A stretch of DNA of 61,429 bases from Campylobacteraceae bacterium (GCA_012519705.1 JAAYPR010000004.1:1-61429); one strand, 5' to 3'. Positions 45,096 to 54,231 are shown, numbered from the stretch's first letter. A program made the numbers and translations. Notes: generated by a model not told the origin, from the sequence alone.

Positions 45096-45926
45096 ATGAA
45101 AATAGGGATAATCGGCTTAGGTTTAATAGGTGGCTCACTAGGGCTTTGCTTGAAAGATATGAAGCTAATAAGTGGAGTTTATGGGTATGATATAAGCAAA
45201 GAGAATGAAAAATTGGCTTTAGAGTTAGGATTAGTTCATGAAATTGTCTCATTTGAAGAGATGAAGGAAAAATGTAGTGTGATTTTCCTAGCTATTCCAG
45301 TTGAGGCAATTGTAGAGACTTTGCAAAACTTAAAAGATATAGACTCCAAAACCACTATAATAGACCTTGGAAGCACAAAAGCTAAGATTATCTTATCTTG
45401 TCCTAAAGAGATTAGACCAAATTTAGTTGCCGCTCATCCTATGGCAGGAACCGAGCATTCTGGCCCAAAAGCGGCCTTTAAAGAGCTTTTAAAAGATGCT
45501 GTTGTGGTAATTTGTGATGATGATAGGACAGGCGAGATGCATTTAAAAAGAGCGATTGAGATTTTTTCACACTCTGGAATGAGAATAGTATTTATGGATG
45601 CTTTAAAGCATGATCATCATGTTGCCATTATCTCTCATCTTCCTCACGTTGTAAGCTATGCTTTGGTAAATAGTGTTTTAAAAGAAGAAAACAGAAGAAA
45701 TATCATAAACCTAGCAGGTGGAAGCTTTTCAGATGTTGGAAGGATTGCTAAATCGTCCCCTGAAATGTGGAGTGATATTTTTAAACAAAATAAACAAAAT
45801 GTCATAAATGCGGTTGATGCTTTTAGAAAAGAGTTAGACATCTGCGAAGAGATGATAGAAAATGACAGATGGAGCGAGCTTGAGGAGTGGCTAGGTGACG
45901 CTAGGGTTATAAGGGAATTTTTATAA
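45096..45926 (+). CDS. tyrA: Prephenate dehydrogenase
   Basis: Converts prephenate to 4-hydroxyphenylpyruvate for tyrosine synthesis, using NAD. The 276 residues have the nucleotide-binding GLGLIGGSLG (7-16), LIPVEAI-like central strand (IFLAIPVEAI), AAHPMAGTEHSGP and HDHHVAIISHLPHVVSYAL, which are the classic TyrA motifs. There is no fused chorismate mutase domain. AAGGAAAAAG precedes the ATG. Confidence 0.95.
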   Translation: MKIGIIGLGLIGGSLGLCLKDMKLISGVYGYDISKENEKLALELGLVHEIVSFEEMKEKCSVIFLAIPVEAIVETLQNLKDIDSKTTIIDLGSTKAKIILSCPKEIRPNLVAAHPMAGTEHSGPKAAFKELLKDAVVVICDDDRTGEMHLKRAIEIFSHSGMRIVFMDALKHDHHVAIISHLPHVVSYALVNSVLKEENRRNIINLAGGSFSDVGRIAKSSPEMWSDIFKQNKQNVINAVDAFRKELDICEEMIENDRWSELEEWLGDARVIREFL

Positions 45927-45991
45927 ATTTACCGCTTATTTATCGCTACTGTATAAAATGAGAATTATTACAATATATTAAGGCAGGTTTA

Positions 45992-47371
45992 ATGAGAAGA
46001 TATGACAGAAGAGAAAGAGGTGGATTTGGCAAATTTTTTGCCCTATTTTTAGTTATTTTAATAGTTGGTGGCGGCTACTACGTATATAGCTCAAAAACTT
46101 TTGAAAGAAACGCTCCAACTATAAATTTACCAAACCAAATTTTTTGGAATTTAAAAACCCCTATAGCTTTAGAGTTGATGGACGATACGGGCATTAAGTC
46201 GGCTAAAATTTCATTAAGCGATGGAAAACAGACAATTGAGCTTATGAATCAAAAATTTGATTTAGCAAGAACTTCTATCCCGCTTGAAATCTCTTTGCCA
46301 AAAGGAACTCTTCTTGATAAAGATGCAAATTATAAACTAAGCGTAGAAGTTACCGATATAAGCAAGTGGAAACTAGGAAATAAACTCAGCCAAGAGATAA
46401 ATATCATAGTTGATACAAAAAGACCTGAAATTTACGTGGTAAATCAGTCTTATAAAATCACCAAAGGCGGTGCTGCTACGGTTGTATTTAGAGCGACTGA
46501 TGAGATGCTAAAAGAGGTCTATGTTGAGACAAACTCGGGTAAAAGATTTGAAGTAGTGCCATTTTATAAGGAAGGGTATTACACTACGCTTGTTGCTTGG
46601 CCTGTAACTGAAGAGAACTTTAGAGCAAATGTTGTAGCAAAAGATATGGCAGGAAATGAAAATCAAACTAGGATAAGATACTATTTACAAGACAAAAGCT
46701 ATAAAAAGTCTGAAATAGCTCTAAAAGATGACTTTATAGATGGGAAAATTACAGACTTAGTTCACAGATACGCTAAAAACCCAGATGAGTTTGATGGCAT
46801 AGGAAAGTTTAAATTTGTAAATGAGACTCTAAGAGAGCAAAACGAAGTTGTTGTAAACTCGGCTACGAATAAAATCATAGAAGATAGTTTAAGTGGTTTT
46901 TATCTAGAGAGATTCTATCCTTTAAAAGGTGGTGCAGCAGTTGCAAGTTATGGAGATCATAGATTTTATTCAAAAGATGACAAGCCAGTGAGTGAGTCTT
47001 GGCATTTAGGGCTTGACTTAGCAAGCACAGCAGGAGCTGAGATAGTTAGCTCAAATGACGGCGTAGTTGTTCTAGCAAAAGAAAATGGAATATATGGTAT
47101 AAATATCATCATTTACCACGGACTTGGGCTTTATAGCATCTATGCACACTGCACTCACTCAGCAGTTGAGCTTGGAGATCAAGTTAAGGCAGGAGATGTT
47201 ATAGGCACAACAGGAGTTACAGGACTAGCATTTGGAGATCACCTTCACTTTGGTATAAATATCCAAGGAGTTGATGTTAGGCCTGAGGAGTGGATGGATA
47301 AAAAATGGATGGAAGAAAACGTCTTTCAAATTCTTGAAAACTCTAAGAGTGTTATAGAGAATAAAAAGTAA
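45992..47371 (+). CDS. M23 family metallopeptidase, membrane anchored
   Basis: Likely peptidoglycan hydrolase. The 459 residues begin with a basic N-terminus (MRRYDRRERGG) and a membrane anchor (about 13-32), followed by a beta-rich periplasmic region (about 40-230), and a C-terminal LytM domain with the zinc motifs HLGLDLAS and GDHLHFG plus YAHCTHS. All three zinc-site residues appear present. AAGGCAGG precedes the ATG. The equivalent C. jejuni gene is, as I recall, Cj0131. Its part in cell shape is inferred. Confidence 0.9.
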   Translation: MRRYDRRERGGFGKFFALFLVILIVGGGYYVYSSKTFERNAPTINLPNQIFWNLKTPIALELMDDTGIKSAKISLSDGKQTIELMNQKFDLARTSIPLEISLPKGTLLDKDANYKLSVEVTDISKWKLGNKLSQEINIIVDTKRPEIYVVNQSYKITKGGAATVVFRATDEMLKEVYVETNSGKRFEVVPFYKEGYYTTLVAWPVTEENFRANVVAKDMAGNENQTRIRYYLQDKSYKKSEIALKDDFIDGKITDLVHRYAKNPDEFDGIGKFKFVNETLREQNEVVVNSATNKIIEDSLSGFYLERFYPLKGGAAVASYGDHRFYSKDDKPVSESWHLGLDLASTAGAEIVSSNDGVVVLAKENGIYGINIIIYHGLGLYSIYAHCTHSAVELGDQVKAGDVIGTTGVTGLAFGDHLHFGINIQGVDVRPEEWMDKKWMEENVFQILENSKSVIENKK

Positions 47372-47389
47372 GTATTTACTAAAATTTGA

Positions 47390-47395
47390 TACAAT
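47390..47395 (+). promoter_or_regulatory. Candidate -10 box for lpxC
   Basis: TACAAT preceded by TGA lies 31 bases before the TTG start, in the 54-bp gap after the M23 gene. It might be an internal promoter. Confidence 0.35.
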
Positions 47396-47425
47396 TTCAA
47401 ATTACTTAAATTTTAAGGATAAATT

Positions 47426-48313
47426 TTGAGACAAACAACGATAGCAAGAAAGGTTGAAGGAATTGGTATAGGGCTTCACAAAGGTGAGCCGATTAAAATA
47501 GTATTAGAACCTTTAAATGCTGATGCTGGGGTTCTGTTTTATAGAAAAGACGCGGGCGTTACTATAAAAGCCCAGCCGTCAAGCGTTATAAATACTCAAA
47601 TGGCAACTGTTATAGGAGACGGCAAGGGCGTTTATATCTCTACAATCGAACATCTTCTAAGTGCTATTAGAGGTTATGGGATTGATAACATCAGAGTAGT
47701 TTTAGATGCAAATGAAGTTCCTGTTATGGATGGTAGTTCAATTGGTTTTTGCATGATGCTTGATGAAGCTGGTAAAAAAGAGATTGACGCTAGTAAAGAG
47801 ATAATGGTTATAAAAAAAGAAGTTGAGGTTAGAGATGGGGATAAATTTGTAAGAATAGCTCCTTCAAGTAACCCTAAATTTAACTATACTATTAAATTCA
47901 ACCACCCAGTTATAGGCACTCAGAGCTACTCATTTGAGTTTTCTAAAGAGTCTTATATAAAAGAGATAGCAAGGGCTAGAACATTTGGGTTCTTAAAAGA
48001 TGTTCAAGCTCTAAGAGCTAAAAACTTAGCACTTGGTGGAAGTTTAGATAACGCTGTTGTGCTAGATGATAGTGGGGTTTTAAACCCAGGTGGGCTTAGA
48101 TTTCCTGATGAGTTTGTAAGACATAAAATTTTAGATGCTATTGGAGACTTAGCTCTTATAAAAACTCCAATGCTTGGAGACTACACATCATTTGCTGGAA
48201 GTCATGACTTAAACCATAAGCTAACTTTAGAAATTTTAAGTGATGCAAAAAATTATGAAATTGTAAAGCTAAACAAAAACACAGCCAAAGAGTTCGTTAA
48301 GGCTTTTGCATAA
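47426..48313 (+). CDS. lpxC: UDP-3-O-acyl-N-acetylglucosamine deacetylase
   Basis: Zinc deacetylase and first committed step of lipid A synthesis. It starts with TTG 47426, with TAAGGAT just upstream, giving MRQTTIARKVEGIGIGLHKG. The 295 residues keep the zinc ligands H76, H233 and D237 and the catalytic H260 (SHDLNHK), with E75 beside the first zinc ligand. A rare start may hold down expression of this tightly controlled step, but that is speculation. Confidence 0.96.
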   Translation: MRQTTIARKVEGIGIGLHKGEPIKIVLEPLNADAGVLFYRKDAGVTIKAQPSSVINTQMATVIGDGKGVYISTIEHLLSAIRGYGIDNIRVVLDANEVPVMDGSSIGFCMMLDEAGKKEIDASKEIMVIKKEVEVRDGDKFVRIAPSSNPKFNYTIKFNHPVIGTQSYSFEFSKESYIKEIARARTFGFLKDVQALRAKNLALGGSLDNAVVLDDSGVLNPGGLRFPDEFVRHKILDAIGDLALIKTPMLGDYTSFAGSHDLNHKLTLEILSDAKNYEIVKLNKNTAKEFVKAFA

Positions 48314-48322
48314 GGTTTTACC

Positions 48323-48778
48323 ATAAAAAAAGTTAGAGTTTTAGCCATAACCCTTACTAAACCTACTTTGGTAGGGGTTTATTTTGATAACAGATTGATT
48401 GACGAGCTTATAAGTAGTGATGATGAAAAAGCAAGCGAGTTTTTAGTTGAGGCTACTGATAAACTACTCCAAAAATATGAAATCCAAGAAATCATTTACG
48501 CAAACGGACCAGGTAGTTTTATGGGGATAAAAGTTGCATATATTATATTTCAAACTTTAAGCATCGCTTTAAAAATTCCTTTTCATTCAGTTAGCGGGTT
48601 TGATTTAAACGGTAAAAAACCGATTCAAGCTAATAAACATTTAAGCTTTGTTTTAGATGATGCTGGTAAAATCACACTCAAAAAATCCAAAGGCGAAAGC
48701 TTTGCTCTTCCTTTGGATATATCAAATTTAAATATAAGCAGTGACATACTTCCAAACTATGTAATAGATGCGATTTAG
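48323..48778 (+). CDS. tsaB: tRNA t6A threonylcarbamoylation protein TsaB, probable AUA start
   Basis: Partner of TsaD in making t6A37 on tRNAs. Only a TTG at 48368 is an ordinary start here, and it would remove the first strand. Reading back, the frame stays open to the lpxC stop, and KKVRVLAITLTKPTLVGVYF matches the usual TsaB N-terminus. That places initiation at the ATA at 48323, with AAGG (48312-48315) seven bases upstream. The body has the ANGPGSFMGIKVAYI motif, which stands for the family's GPGSFTGLR. At about 151 residues it lacks most of the second half, as is common in epsilonproteobacteria. Confidence 0.72.
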   Translation: MKKVRVLAITLTKPTLVGVYFDNRLIDELISSDDEKASEFLVEATDKLLQKYEIQEIIYANGPGSFMGIKVAYIIFQTLSIALKIPFHSVSGFDLNGKKPIQANKHLSFVLDDAGKITLKKSKGESFALPLDISNLNISSDILPNYVIDAI

Positions 48779-48785
48779 GAGAGAG

Positions 48786-49664
48786 ATGAAGATATTAGTT
48801 CCAGCTACTAGTGCAAATTTAGGTCCAGGTTTTGATGCTTTAGGGCTTAGTTTAAAGTTGTATAATGAAGTTGAAATCACTAGGCAAAATATTTTATCTA
48901 TTACAATAAAAGGCGAGGGAAGTAGCAAATCCTCTATCAAAAAAAACAATAGTTTTGTCAATGTTTTTAATGAAATTTACAGCTCTTTAACAGGCAGAAA
49001 TGACAACTTTCACTTCTCTTTTGTAAACAACATCCCTTTTTCAAGAGGGCTTGGAAGTAGCTCATCTGTTATCGTTGGAGCAATTGCTTCAGCTTATGAG
49101 ATGGCGGAGTTTAAAGTAGATAAAAAAACTATCTTAGATAGAGCTTTGTTTTATGAAAATCACCCTGATAATATCTCCCCAGCAACGCTTGGCGGCTTTG
49201 TTTCAAGCGTGGTTGAAAATGACAGAGTTTACTCTCAAAAAGCAAATTTAGGTGATGAGATAAAAGCTGTTGTGGTTATACCAAATAAAGCTATGTCAAC
49301 AAACGAGTCACGAACAAAACTTCCTAAAAACTTAAGCCTAAAAGATGCGGTTACAAACCTTTCTCACGCTGCTTTTTTAGCGTCTTGCTTTTTTTCAAAA
49401 GATTATGAAAGTTTAAAAATAGCAGGAAAAGATACCATTCATGAAAACTCTAGGATGGAGAGTTTGCCAGAGCTTTTTGAAGTAAGAGAGTTAGCTTATA
49501 AAAATGGAGCACTTTTAAGCACACTTTCTGGAAGTGGTTCAAGCTTTTTAAACATAACATACAGGGATGATGCAAAAAATTTATCAGAAATTTTATCTAA
49601 AAACTTCCCAGCGTTTAGGGTTGAAATTTTTGATTTTGATAATGACGGGTTTAAAATAGTCTAA
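48786..49664 (+). CDS. thrB: Homoserine kinase
   Basis: GHMP-family kinase for threonine synthesis. The start is ATG 48786 (MKILVPATSANLGPGFDALG), with AGGAGAG just upstream; a longer frame from 48768 overlaps tsaB without support. The 292 residues have the ATP-binding PFSRGLGSSSSVIVGAI, followed by HPDNISPATLGG, and the C-terminal STLSGSGSS. The length is normal. Confidence 0.95.
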   Translation: MKILVPATSANLGPGFDALGLSLKLYNEVEITRQNILSITIKGEGSSKSSIKKNNSFVNVFNEIYSSLTGRNDNFHFSFVNNIPFSRGLGSSSSVIVGAIASAYEMAEFKVDKKTILDRALFYENHPDNISPATLGGFVSSVVENDRVYSQKANLGDEIKAVVVIPNKAMSTNESRTKLPKNLSLKDAVTNLSHAAFLASCFFSKDYESLKIAGKDTIHENSRMESLPELFEVRELAYKNGALLSTLSGSGSSFLNITYRDDAKNLSEILSKNFPAFRVEIFDFDNDGFKIV

Positions 49665-49695
49665 AAAAGCAAAAAATAAAGAAAAAAAAGATATA

Positions 49696-49947
49696 ATGAA
49701 AAAATCAGTGCCCATTAGAACTTGCGTAGTCTGCAAAATAAAAGAAAAACAAGAAAATCTTTACAGGTTTAGAGTTAAAAATTTTAGGCTAAATAGCGAG
49801 AGTTCTTTTGGTAGAAGTTTTTACATTTGTAAAGAGTGTATAAAAAAAGAAGATAAAATTTTAAAAAAAATAGTTTCTAAATTTATAAAAACAGAAGATT
49901 TAGATGAATTAAAGGAGAGTTTCTTATATGGCAGTTCGCATAAGTGA
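49696..49947 (+). CDS. ylxR: YlxR (DUF448) family RNA-binding protein
   Basis: The 83 residues begin [27 protein letters not shown], the YlxR signature, with a second Cys pair (CKEC), which probably binds zinc. The family binds RNA and is nearly always found beside infB. It overlaps infB by 20 bp. There is no good ribosome site before the ATG, only an A-rich tract, and the ATG is within a TATAATG. It may be translated weakly. Confidence 0.85.
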   Translation: MKKSVPIRTCVVCKIKEKQENLYRFRVKNFRLNSESSFGRSFYICKECIKKEDKILKKIVSKFIKTEDLDELKESFLYGSSHK

Positions 49948-52696
49948 AATAGCAGCTGAACTTGGTTACAGCAGTAAAGAGATTATAGAAAAAGCTCATG
50001 AAATGGGGCTTAAAAAAATAAAAGCAGCAAATAGTGCTGTGAGCTTAGAAGAAGCGGAGAACATATACAATTATGTTCAAACTGGGGAACTACCGCAACA
50101 AAAGTCTAAACCAAAAACTAAAGAGAAAAAGCAAGAAGTAGTTGTAGAATTAAAGCAATCCGCAGAAACAGAAGATAAAGCTGAGCAAAAAAACAAAGAG
50201 CCAGCAGAAAAAATTGCAAAAGAAGAAAAAGCAACAAAAGTAGAAAAAGTTACCGAGAGTGAAAAGGTGGTAAAAGCTCCAAAAGAAGAGATTAAAAAGA
50301 CTGAGCCAAAAAGAGAAGAAGCTAAACAACCAGTTGTAAAAAAAGTAGCAGAGCCAAAAAGAGAAGAACTGAAAAAAGAAGAGCCTAAACAACCAGTTGT
50401 AAAAAAAGCAGAAAAAACAGCAGAGCCAAAAAGAGAAGAAATCAAAAAAGAAGAACCTAAAATCAACACTATCAAAACCATAGATAACCCAATGCTTGGA
50501 AGAAGAAGAGGGCTTGTTATAGTTAAGAAAAAACAAGAAGAAGAGGAAGAAAAAACTCCTGCATCAGTAGCTAAAAAACAGCCAAACGAGAGACTAAATT
50601 TAGGACTTGAAGAGATTTTCTCAAACGCAGAAACAAACCTTAAAAAGAAAAAATCTACTAAAAAATTACAACCTGTAGCATCAAAAAAAGACGGCGTTAA
50701 AAAGATAGAAATTGATAGGGAGATGGCAGATACCTTCATAGATGATGAAGATGAGGTGATGCTGCCAGACCTTACCATCAAGCCAATAGAGGTTGAAGAG
50801 AGTGCGAAGACAAAAAGACAAGACTATAGAACAGCCACTCAAAATAAATTTATAAATCAAGAGTCAAGAAGCTTAAGCAGAGGCTCTAGAAAGAAAAGAA
50901 AAAAAGTTGTTAAAACCGAAGATAGCGAAGCTGTAAGCTCAGTAGATATCCCAAAAGAGATAAGAGTTTATGAGTTTGCTGATAAGTTAAACAAACAACC
51001 AAGTGAGATTATCTCAAAACTTTTCATGCTAGGACTTATGGTTACTAAAAACGACTTTTTAGATGAAGATGCTATCGAAATTCTAGCTGATGAGTTTAAT
51101 ATCGAAGTAAATATTGTAGATGCGGCTGAAGAGTTTGACTATGTAACTGAGTATGATAATTTAGAAGACGATGAGAAAGATTTAGAACCACGTGCACCGG
51201 TTATTACCATCATGGGGCACGTTGACCACGGTAAAACAAGCTTACTTGACTATATAAGAAACTCAAGAGTTGCCAGAGGTGAGGCTGGTGGTATCACTCA
51301 ACACGTTGGTGCATATATGGTTGAGAAAAATGGTAGAAATATAACATTTATCGACACTCCAGGTCACGAAGCATTTACAGCTATGAGAGAAAGAGGAGCC
51401 GAGGTTACAGACATCGTTATCATTATAGTTGCGGCTGATGATGGGGTTAAGATGCAGACAAAAGAGGCAGTTTCTCACGCAAAAGCAGCAGGCGTTCCAA
51501 TCATAGTCGCGATTAACAAAATGGATAAAGAAACAGCCAACCCAGACCTTGTTAAGACTGGGCTTAGCGAGCTTGAGATTATGCCAACAGAGTGGGGTGG
51601 AAGTCACGATTTTGTTCCGATCTCTGCAAAAACAGGTATGGGGATAGATGATTTACTTGAAATTGTTCTACTTCAAGCTGACTTATTAGACTTAAAAGCT
51701 AACCCAAAAAGAGATGCAAAGGCAACTGTTATTGAAAGTTCACTTCAAAAAGGGCTTGGAACAGTGGCAACTATCATCATGCAAAATGGAAGCTTGAGAG
51801 TTGGAGACAATGTTGTAGCAGGGATCGCTCACGGTAGAGTTAGAGCCATAAGAGATGACCAAGGAAACCCAATCGAAGTTCTAAAACCAGGCGAGTGTGG
51901 TGTTATCATAGGACTTAGTGAAGTTCCTGAAGCTGGGGAAATTTTAATAAGCGTTGAAAACGAAAAAGAAGCAAGAGAATACGCTCAGAAGAAATATGAG
52001 TATATAAGACAAAAAGAGCTTTCTAAATCAACAAAAGTAAGCATTGAAGAACTTAGTGCAAAAATCGCAGAAGGCGAGTTAAAAACTCTACCAGTTATCG
52101 TAAAAGCTGACGTTGGTGGAAGTTTGGAAGCGATTAAAGCAAGTCTCGCAAATCTTAGAAACGAAGAAGTTAAGGTTGATATCATTCATAGTGGTGTTGG
52201 AGGAATTACTCAAAACGACGTAGGTTTAGCAAGTGCGAGTGAAAACTGTGTGATTTTAGGCTTTAACGTTAGACCAACAGGCGAAGTTAAAGAAAGAGCT
52301 AAAGAAAGAGGCGTTGAGATAAAAACTTACAACGTTATCTACTCTTTGCTTGATGATGTAAAGTCTATCCTGGGCGGGCTTATGAGTCCGATTATTAGCG
52401 AAGAAGAGCTTGGTCAAGCTGAGATTAGAGAAGTTATCAATGTTCCAAGAATCGGTCAAATCGCAGGATGTTTAGTAACTGATGGGCATATCGTAAGAGG
52501 TGCAAAAATTAGAGTTATTAGGGATGGGGTTGTTAAGTTTGAAGGAAATATCAGCTCTCTAAGACGCTTTAAAGATGACGTAAAAGAAGTTGCGAAAGGC
52601 TTTGAGTGCGGGGTTGGAATCGAAGGGTTTGACAACATGCAAGTAGGAGACTACATCGAAAGCTTCAAAGAAAGAGAACAGCAAGCGAGTCTATAA
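49928..52696 (+). CDS. infB: Translation initiation factor IF-2
   Basis: GTPase that positions initiator tRNA. The ATG at 49928 follows AAAGGAG. The 922 residues have an IF2-N domain (about 1-52), a Lys/Glu-rich low-complexity linker with repeated AEPKREE and QPVVKK units (about 57-190), a second IF2-N domain (about 335-390), the G domain (GHVDHGKTS near 430, [12 protein letters not shown]) and domains II-IV. It overlaps rbfA by one base. The linker is expected to vary among species. Confidence 0.97.
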   Translation: MAVRISEIAAELGYSSKEIIEKAHEMGLKKIKAANSAVSLEEAENIYNYVQTGELPQQKSKPKTKEKKQEVVVELKQSAETEDKAEQKNKEPAEKIAKEEKATKVEKVTESEKVVKAPKEEIKKTEPKREEAKQPVVKKVAEPKREELKKEEPKQPVVKKAEKTAEPKREEIKKEEPKINTIKTIDNPMLGRRRGLVIVKKKQEEEEEKTPASVAKKQPNERLNLGLEEIFSNAETNLKKKKSTKKLQPVASKKDGVKKIEIDREMADTFIDDEDEVMLPDLTIKPIEVEESAKTKRQDYRTATQNKFINQESRSLSRGSRKKRKKVVKTEDSEAVSSVDIPKEIRVYEFADKLNKQPSEIISKLFMLGLMVTKNDFLDEDAIEILADEFNIEVNIVDAAEEFDYVTEYDNLEDDEKDLEPRAPVITIMGHVDHGKTSLLDYIRNSRVARGEAGGITQHVGAYMVEKNGRNITFIDTPGHEAFTAMRERGAEVTDIVIIIVAADDGVKMQTKEAVSHAKAAGVPIIVAINKMDKETANPDLVKTGLSELEIMPTEWGGSHDFVPISAKTGMGIDDLLEIVLLQADLLDLKANPKRDAKATVIESSLQKGLGTVATIIMQNGSLRVGDNVVAGIAHGRVRAIRDDQGNPIEVLKPGECGVIIGLSEVPEAGEILISVENEKEAREYAQKKYEYIRQKELSKSTKVSIEELSAKIAEGELKTLPVIVKADVGGSLEAIKASLANLRNEEVKVDIIHSGVGGITQNDVGLASASENCVILGFNVRPTGEVKERAKERGVEIKTYNVIYSLLDDVKSILGGLMSPIISEEELGQAEIREVINVPRIGQIAGCLVTDGHIVRGAKIRVIRDGVVKFEGNISSLRRFKDDVKEVAKGFECGVGIEGFDNMQVGDYIESFKEREQQASL

Positions 52697-53058
52697 TGAG
52701 TGCAGAGATAAGAAGACTAAGAACCCAGAGTGTTTTAAAAGAGCTTATTCCTGAAGCTCTCGCATCGCTTAATGACGCCCTTTTAAGAGGGCTTTGCATA
52801 ACAGAAGTTGAGTGTAAACGTGGTAGATACGATGCTTTTGTTTATATAGATAAGATGATGTTAGATGAAGATGAACAAAGAGAGGTTCTTTATAAACTAA
52901 GTAAAGTTAGTAGATACTTACAAAACTACTGCATGGAAGCTGAGGGCTGGTTTAAAAGTCCAAAGTTTCACTTTAAATTTGACGATAGATTAGAGTATCA
53001 AAACCATATGGACAAACTTTTTGAACAAATTAGCAAGGATATAAACAAAAATGACTAA
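52696..53058 (+). CDS. rbfA: 30S ribosome-binding factor A
   Basis: KH-type protein that helps 30S maturation near the 5' end of 16S rRNA. The 120 residues have RTQSVLKELIPEALASLND at the start and ITEVECKRGRYDAFVYID, with a C-terminal helix. It starts in the infB stop and overlaps rimP by 8 bp, making a tight translation-factor operon. Confidence 0.92.
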   Translation: MSAEIRRLRTQSVLKELIPEALASLNDALLRGLCITEVECKRGRYDAFVYIDKMMLDEDEQREVLYKLSKVSRYLQNYCMEAEGWFKSPKFHFKFDDRLEYQNHMDKLFEQISKDINKND

Positions 53059-53470
53059 TTTAGACGCTTTAGTAAAAGAGTGTGGCGTTAGCCTTTATGA
53101 CACTGAGATAGCAAATGAAAACGGTAGGACAATTTATAGAGTTTATATCATAAAAAGTGGCGGTGTGAGCCTTGATGACTGTGAAAGAGTTAGTAAGCTA
53201 CTCTCTCCTATCTTTGATGTTGAACCGCCAATCGCTGGGCAGTATATGCTGGAAGTTAGTAGTCCAGGGCTTGAGCGAAAACTTACAAAACCAGAGCATT
53301 TTATAAATAGTATCGGCGAAAAAGCAAAGGTTACTACAGTAGCTAACGATAAATTTCAAGGTGAGATCGTTGGTTTTGTGGGTGATACACTTACCATAAA
53401 AGACACAGACACTCTGTTTGAAATCAAATTTAGTGATATTAAAAAAGCTAGAACTTATATAGAGTGGTAA
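53051..53470 (+). CDS. rimP: Ribosome maturation factor RimP
   Basis: Aids 30S assembly. The 139 residues have LVKECGVSLYDTEIANENG at the start, the SLDDCERVSKLLSPIFD motif, and YMLEVSSPGLERKLTKPEHF, which is diagnostic of RimP. It is the last gene of the operon, and its stop codon overlaps a terminator. Confidence 0.94.
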   Translation: MTNLDALVKECGVSLYDTEIANENGRTIYRVYIIKSGGVSLDDCERVSKLLSPIFDVEPPIAGQYMLEVSSPGLERKLTKPEHFINSIGEKAKVTTVANDKFQGEIVGFVGDTLTIKDTDTLFEIKFSDIKKARTYIEW

Positions 53471-53494
53471 CACTCTATAGCTTTTAAATTTTTC
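53458..53494 (+). terminator. Intrinsic terminator that contains the rimP stop codon
   Basis: TATAGAGTG-GTAA-CACTCTATA is a perfect 9-bp stem whose loop includes the TAA stop (53468-53470). GCTTTTAAATTTTTCTT follows. Confidence 0.75.
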
Positions 53495-53555
53495 TTAATC
53501 TATTATTGTAAATTTGTAAAATGAACAAAGCAAATTTACTAAAACACCTTCTATC

Positions 53556-53692
53556 CGTCATTGTGAGACGGACGTAGTCCGGCGTGGCAATCTAGATAAT
53601 GAATTCAAGTGGATTTTACAACCAAATTTGCTAAACAAAACTCTATAATTTCAAGAGCTAGATTACCACGTCGCTTCGCTCCTCGTAATGAC
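53556..53692 (+). repeat. Composite hairpin repeat, family 2, copy B1
   Basis: The left hairpin (53556-53595) has ATTGTGAG, inner stem CGGAC/GTCCG around GTA, then GTGGCAATCTAG. The spacer includes ACCAAATTTGCTAAA and AATTTCAAGAG. The right end is CTAGATTACCACG to CTCGTAATGAC (53658-53692). The ends are CTAG rather than CCA, which sets it apart from family 1. It is in the 761-bp gap between rimP and nrfH, which has no gene. Confidence 0.7.
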
Positions 53693-53740
53693 AGCTGGAG
53701 AGTAAATTTATAACCAAATTTACTAAAAACCACACTCTAC

Positions 53741-53780
53741 CGTCATTGCGAGACGGACGTAGTCCGGCGTGGCAATCTAG
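53741..53780 (+). repeat. Single terminal hairpin of family 2, copy B2
   Basis: GTCATTGCGAG, then inner stem CGGAC/GTCCG around GTA, then GTGGCAATCTAG, nearly the same as the left end of copy B1. No matching right end follows. It may be a solo remnant. Confidence 0.65.
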
Positions 53781-53858
53781 ACTTTAAACTAAAATTTGAT
53801 TTAAAGCTAAATTTATTAAAATAAATCTTAAAAACTAAATTCACCAAATCTTCCATAG

Positions 53859-54079
53859 TCGTCATTGCGAGGAACGAAGTGACGAAGCAATCCAACAAAT
53901 AAAATCATAAAGAATTTATAAGACTTTCATTTAAGAAAACTCTTATCTATATTTTAAGAAACAAAAACCTTAAATTTAACCAAGCTTTTATCCAAGTGGA
54001 TTGCCACGATTTTCCGCTTCGCTTCAAAACAAGAGAATCGCTCGGCGTTAGCCGATGTTTCTTTAGATCTCGTAATGAC
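53859..54079 (+). repeat. Composite hairpin repeat, family 1, copy B3
   Basis: The left hairpin (53859-53894) reads TCATTGCGAGGAACGAAGTGACGAAGCAATCCA in two parts around an imperfect inner stem. The spacer starts ACAAATAAAATCATAAAG and carries AATTTATAAG, AACCTTAAATTTAACCAAG and TTTTATCCAAGTGG as in copy D. The right end (53997-54079) holds an extra inner insertion before CTCGTAATGACC. Confidence 0.75.
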
Positions 54080-54159
54080 CGGTGGGAGAGTTATAAAATT
54101 TCTCTACCAACCTATCTTTATATTTACTAACCATTAAGTTATATTTCTTTTATAAATAA

Positions 54160-54173
54160 TTGATTCAAATCAA
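54160..54173 (+). promoter_or_regulatory. FNR/CRP-family-like operator upstream of nrfH
   Basis: TTGATTCAAATCAA matches the TTGAT-N4-ATCAA consensus of FNR/CRP regulators. It sits about 22 bases before the -10 box, close to the -40 zone used for activation. Campylobacter NssR-type and other CRP/FNR proteins control respiratory or nitrosative genes, so control of nrfHA by oxygen, nitrite or NO is plausible. The site is seen; the regulator is inferred. Confidence 0.55.
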
Positions 54174-54195
54174 CAAAACAAATTGTTAATAACTG

Positions 54196-54201
54196 TATAA
54201 T
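54196..54201 (+). promoter_or_regulatory. Candidate -10 box for nrfHA
   Basis: TATAAT in CTGTATAATCTCC lies 31 bases before the nrfH TTG. Upstream, TTGATTCAAATCAA (54160-54173) is a palindrome that resembles an FNR/CRP-type half-site pair (TTGAT-N4-ATCAA), centred about 32 bp before the -10 box. Confidence 0.6.
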
Positions 54202-54231
54202 CTCCAACCAATTTTAAGTAAGGAGGACTTT

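Noticed and set aside
50077-50781. A 234-residue minus-strand open frame rich in Ser and Phe
   Set aside because: It mirrors the Lys/Glu-rich linker of infB. Low-complexity purine-rich coding DNA gives such frames without function.
53541-54090. CRISPR array suggested by repeated CATTGCGAG...GCAATC units
   Set aside because: Units are in both orientations, spaced irregularly (about 60-180 bp), and vary inside. CRISPR repeats are direct and evenly spaced with unique spacers. No cas genes are near.
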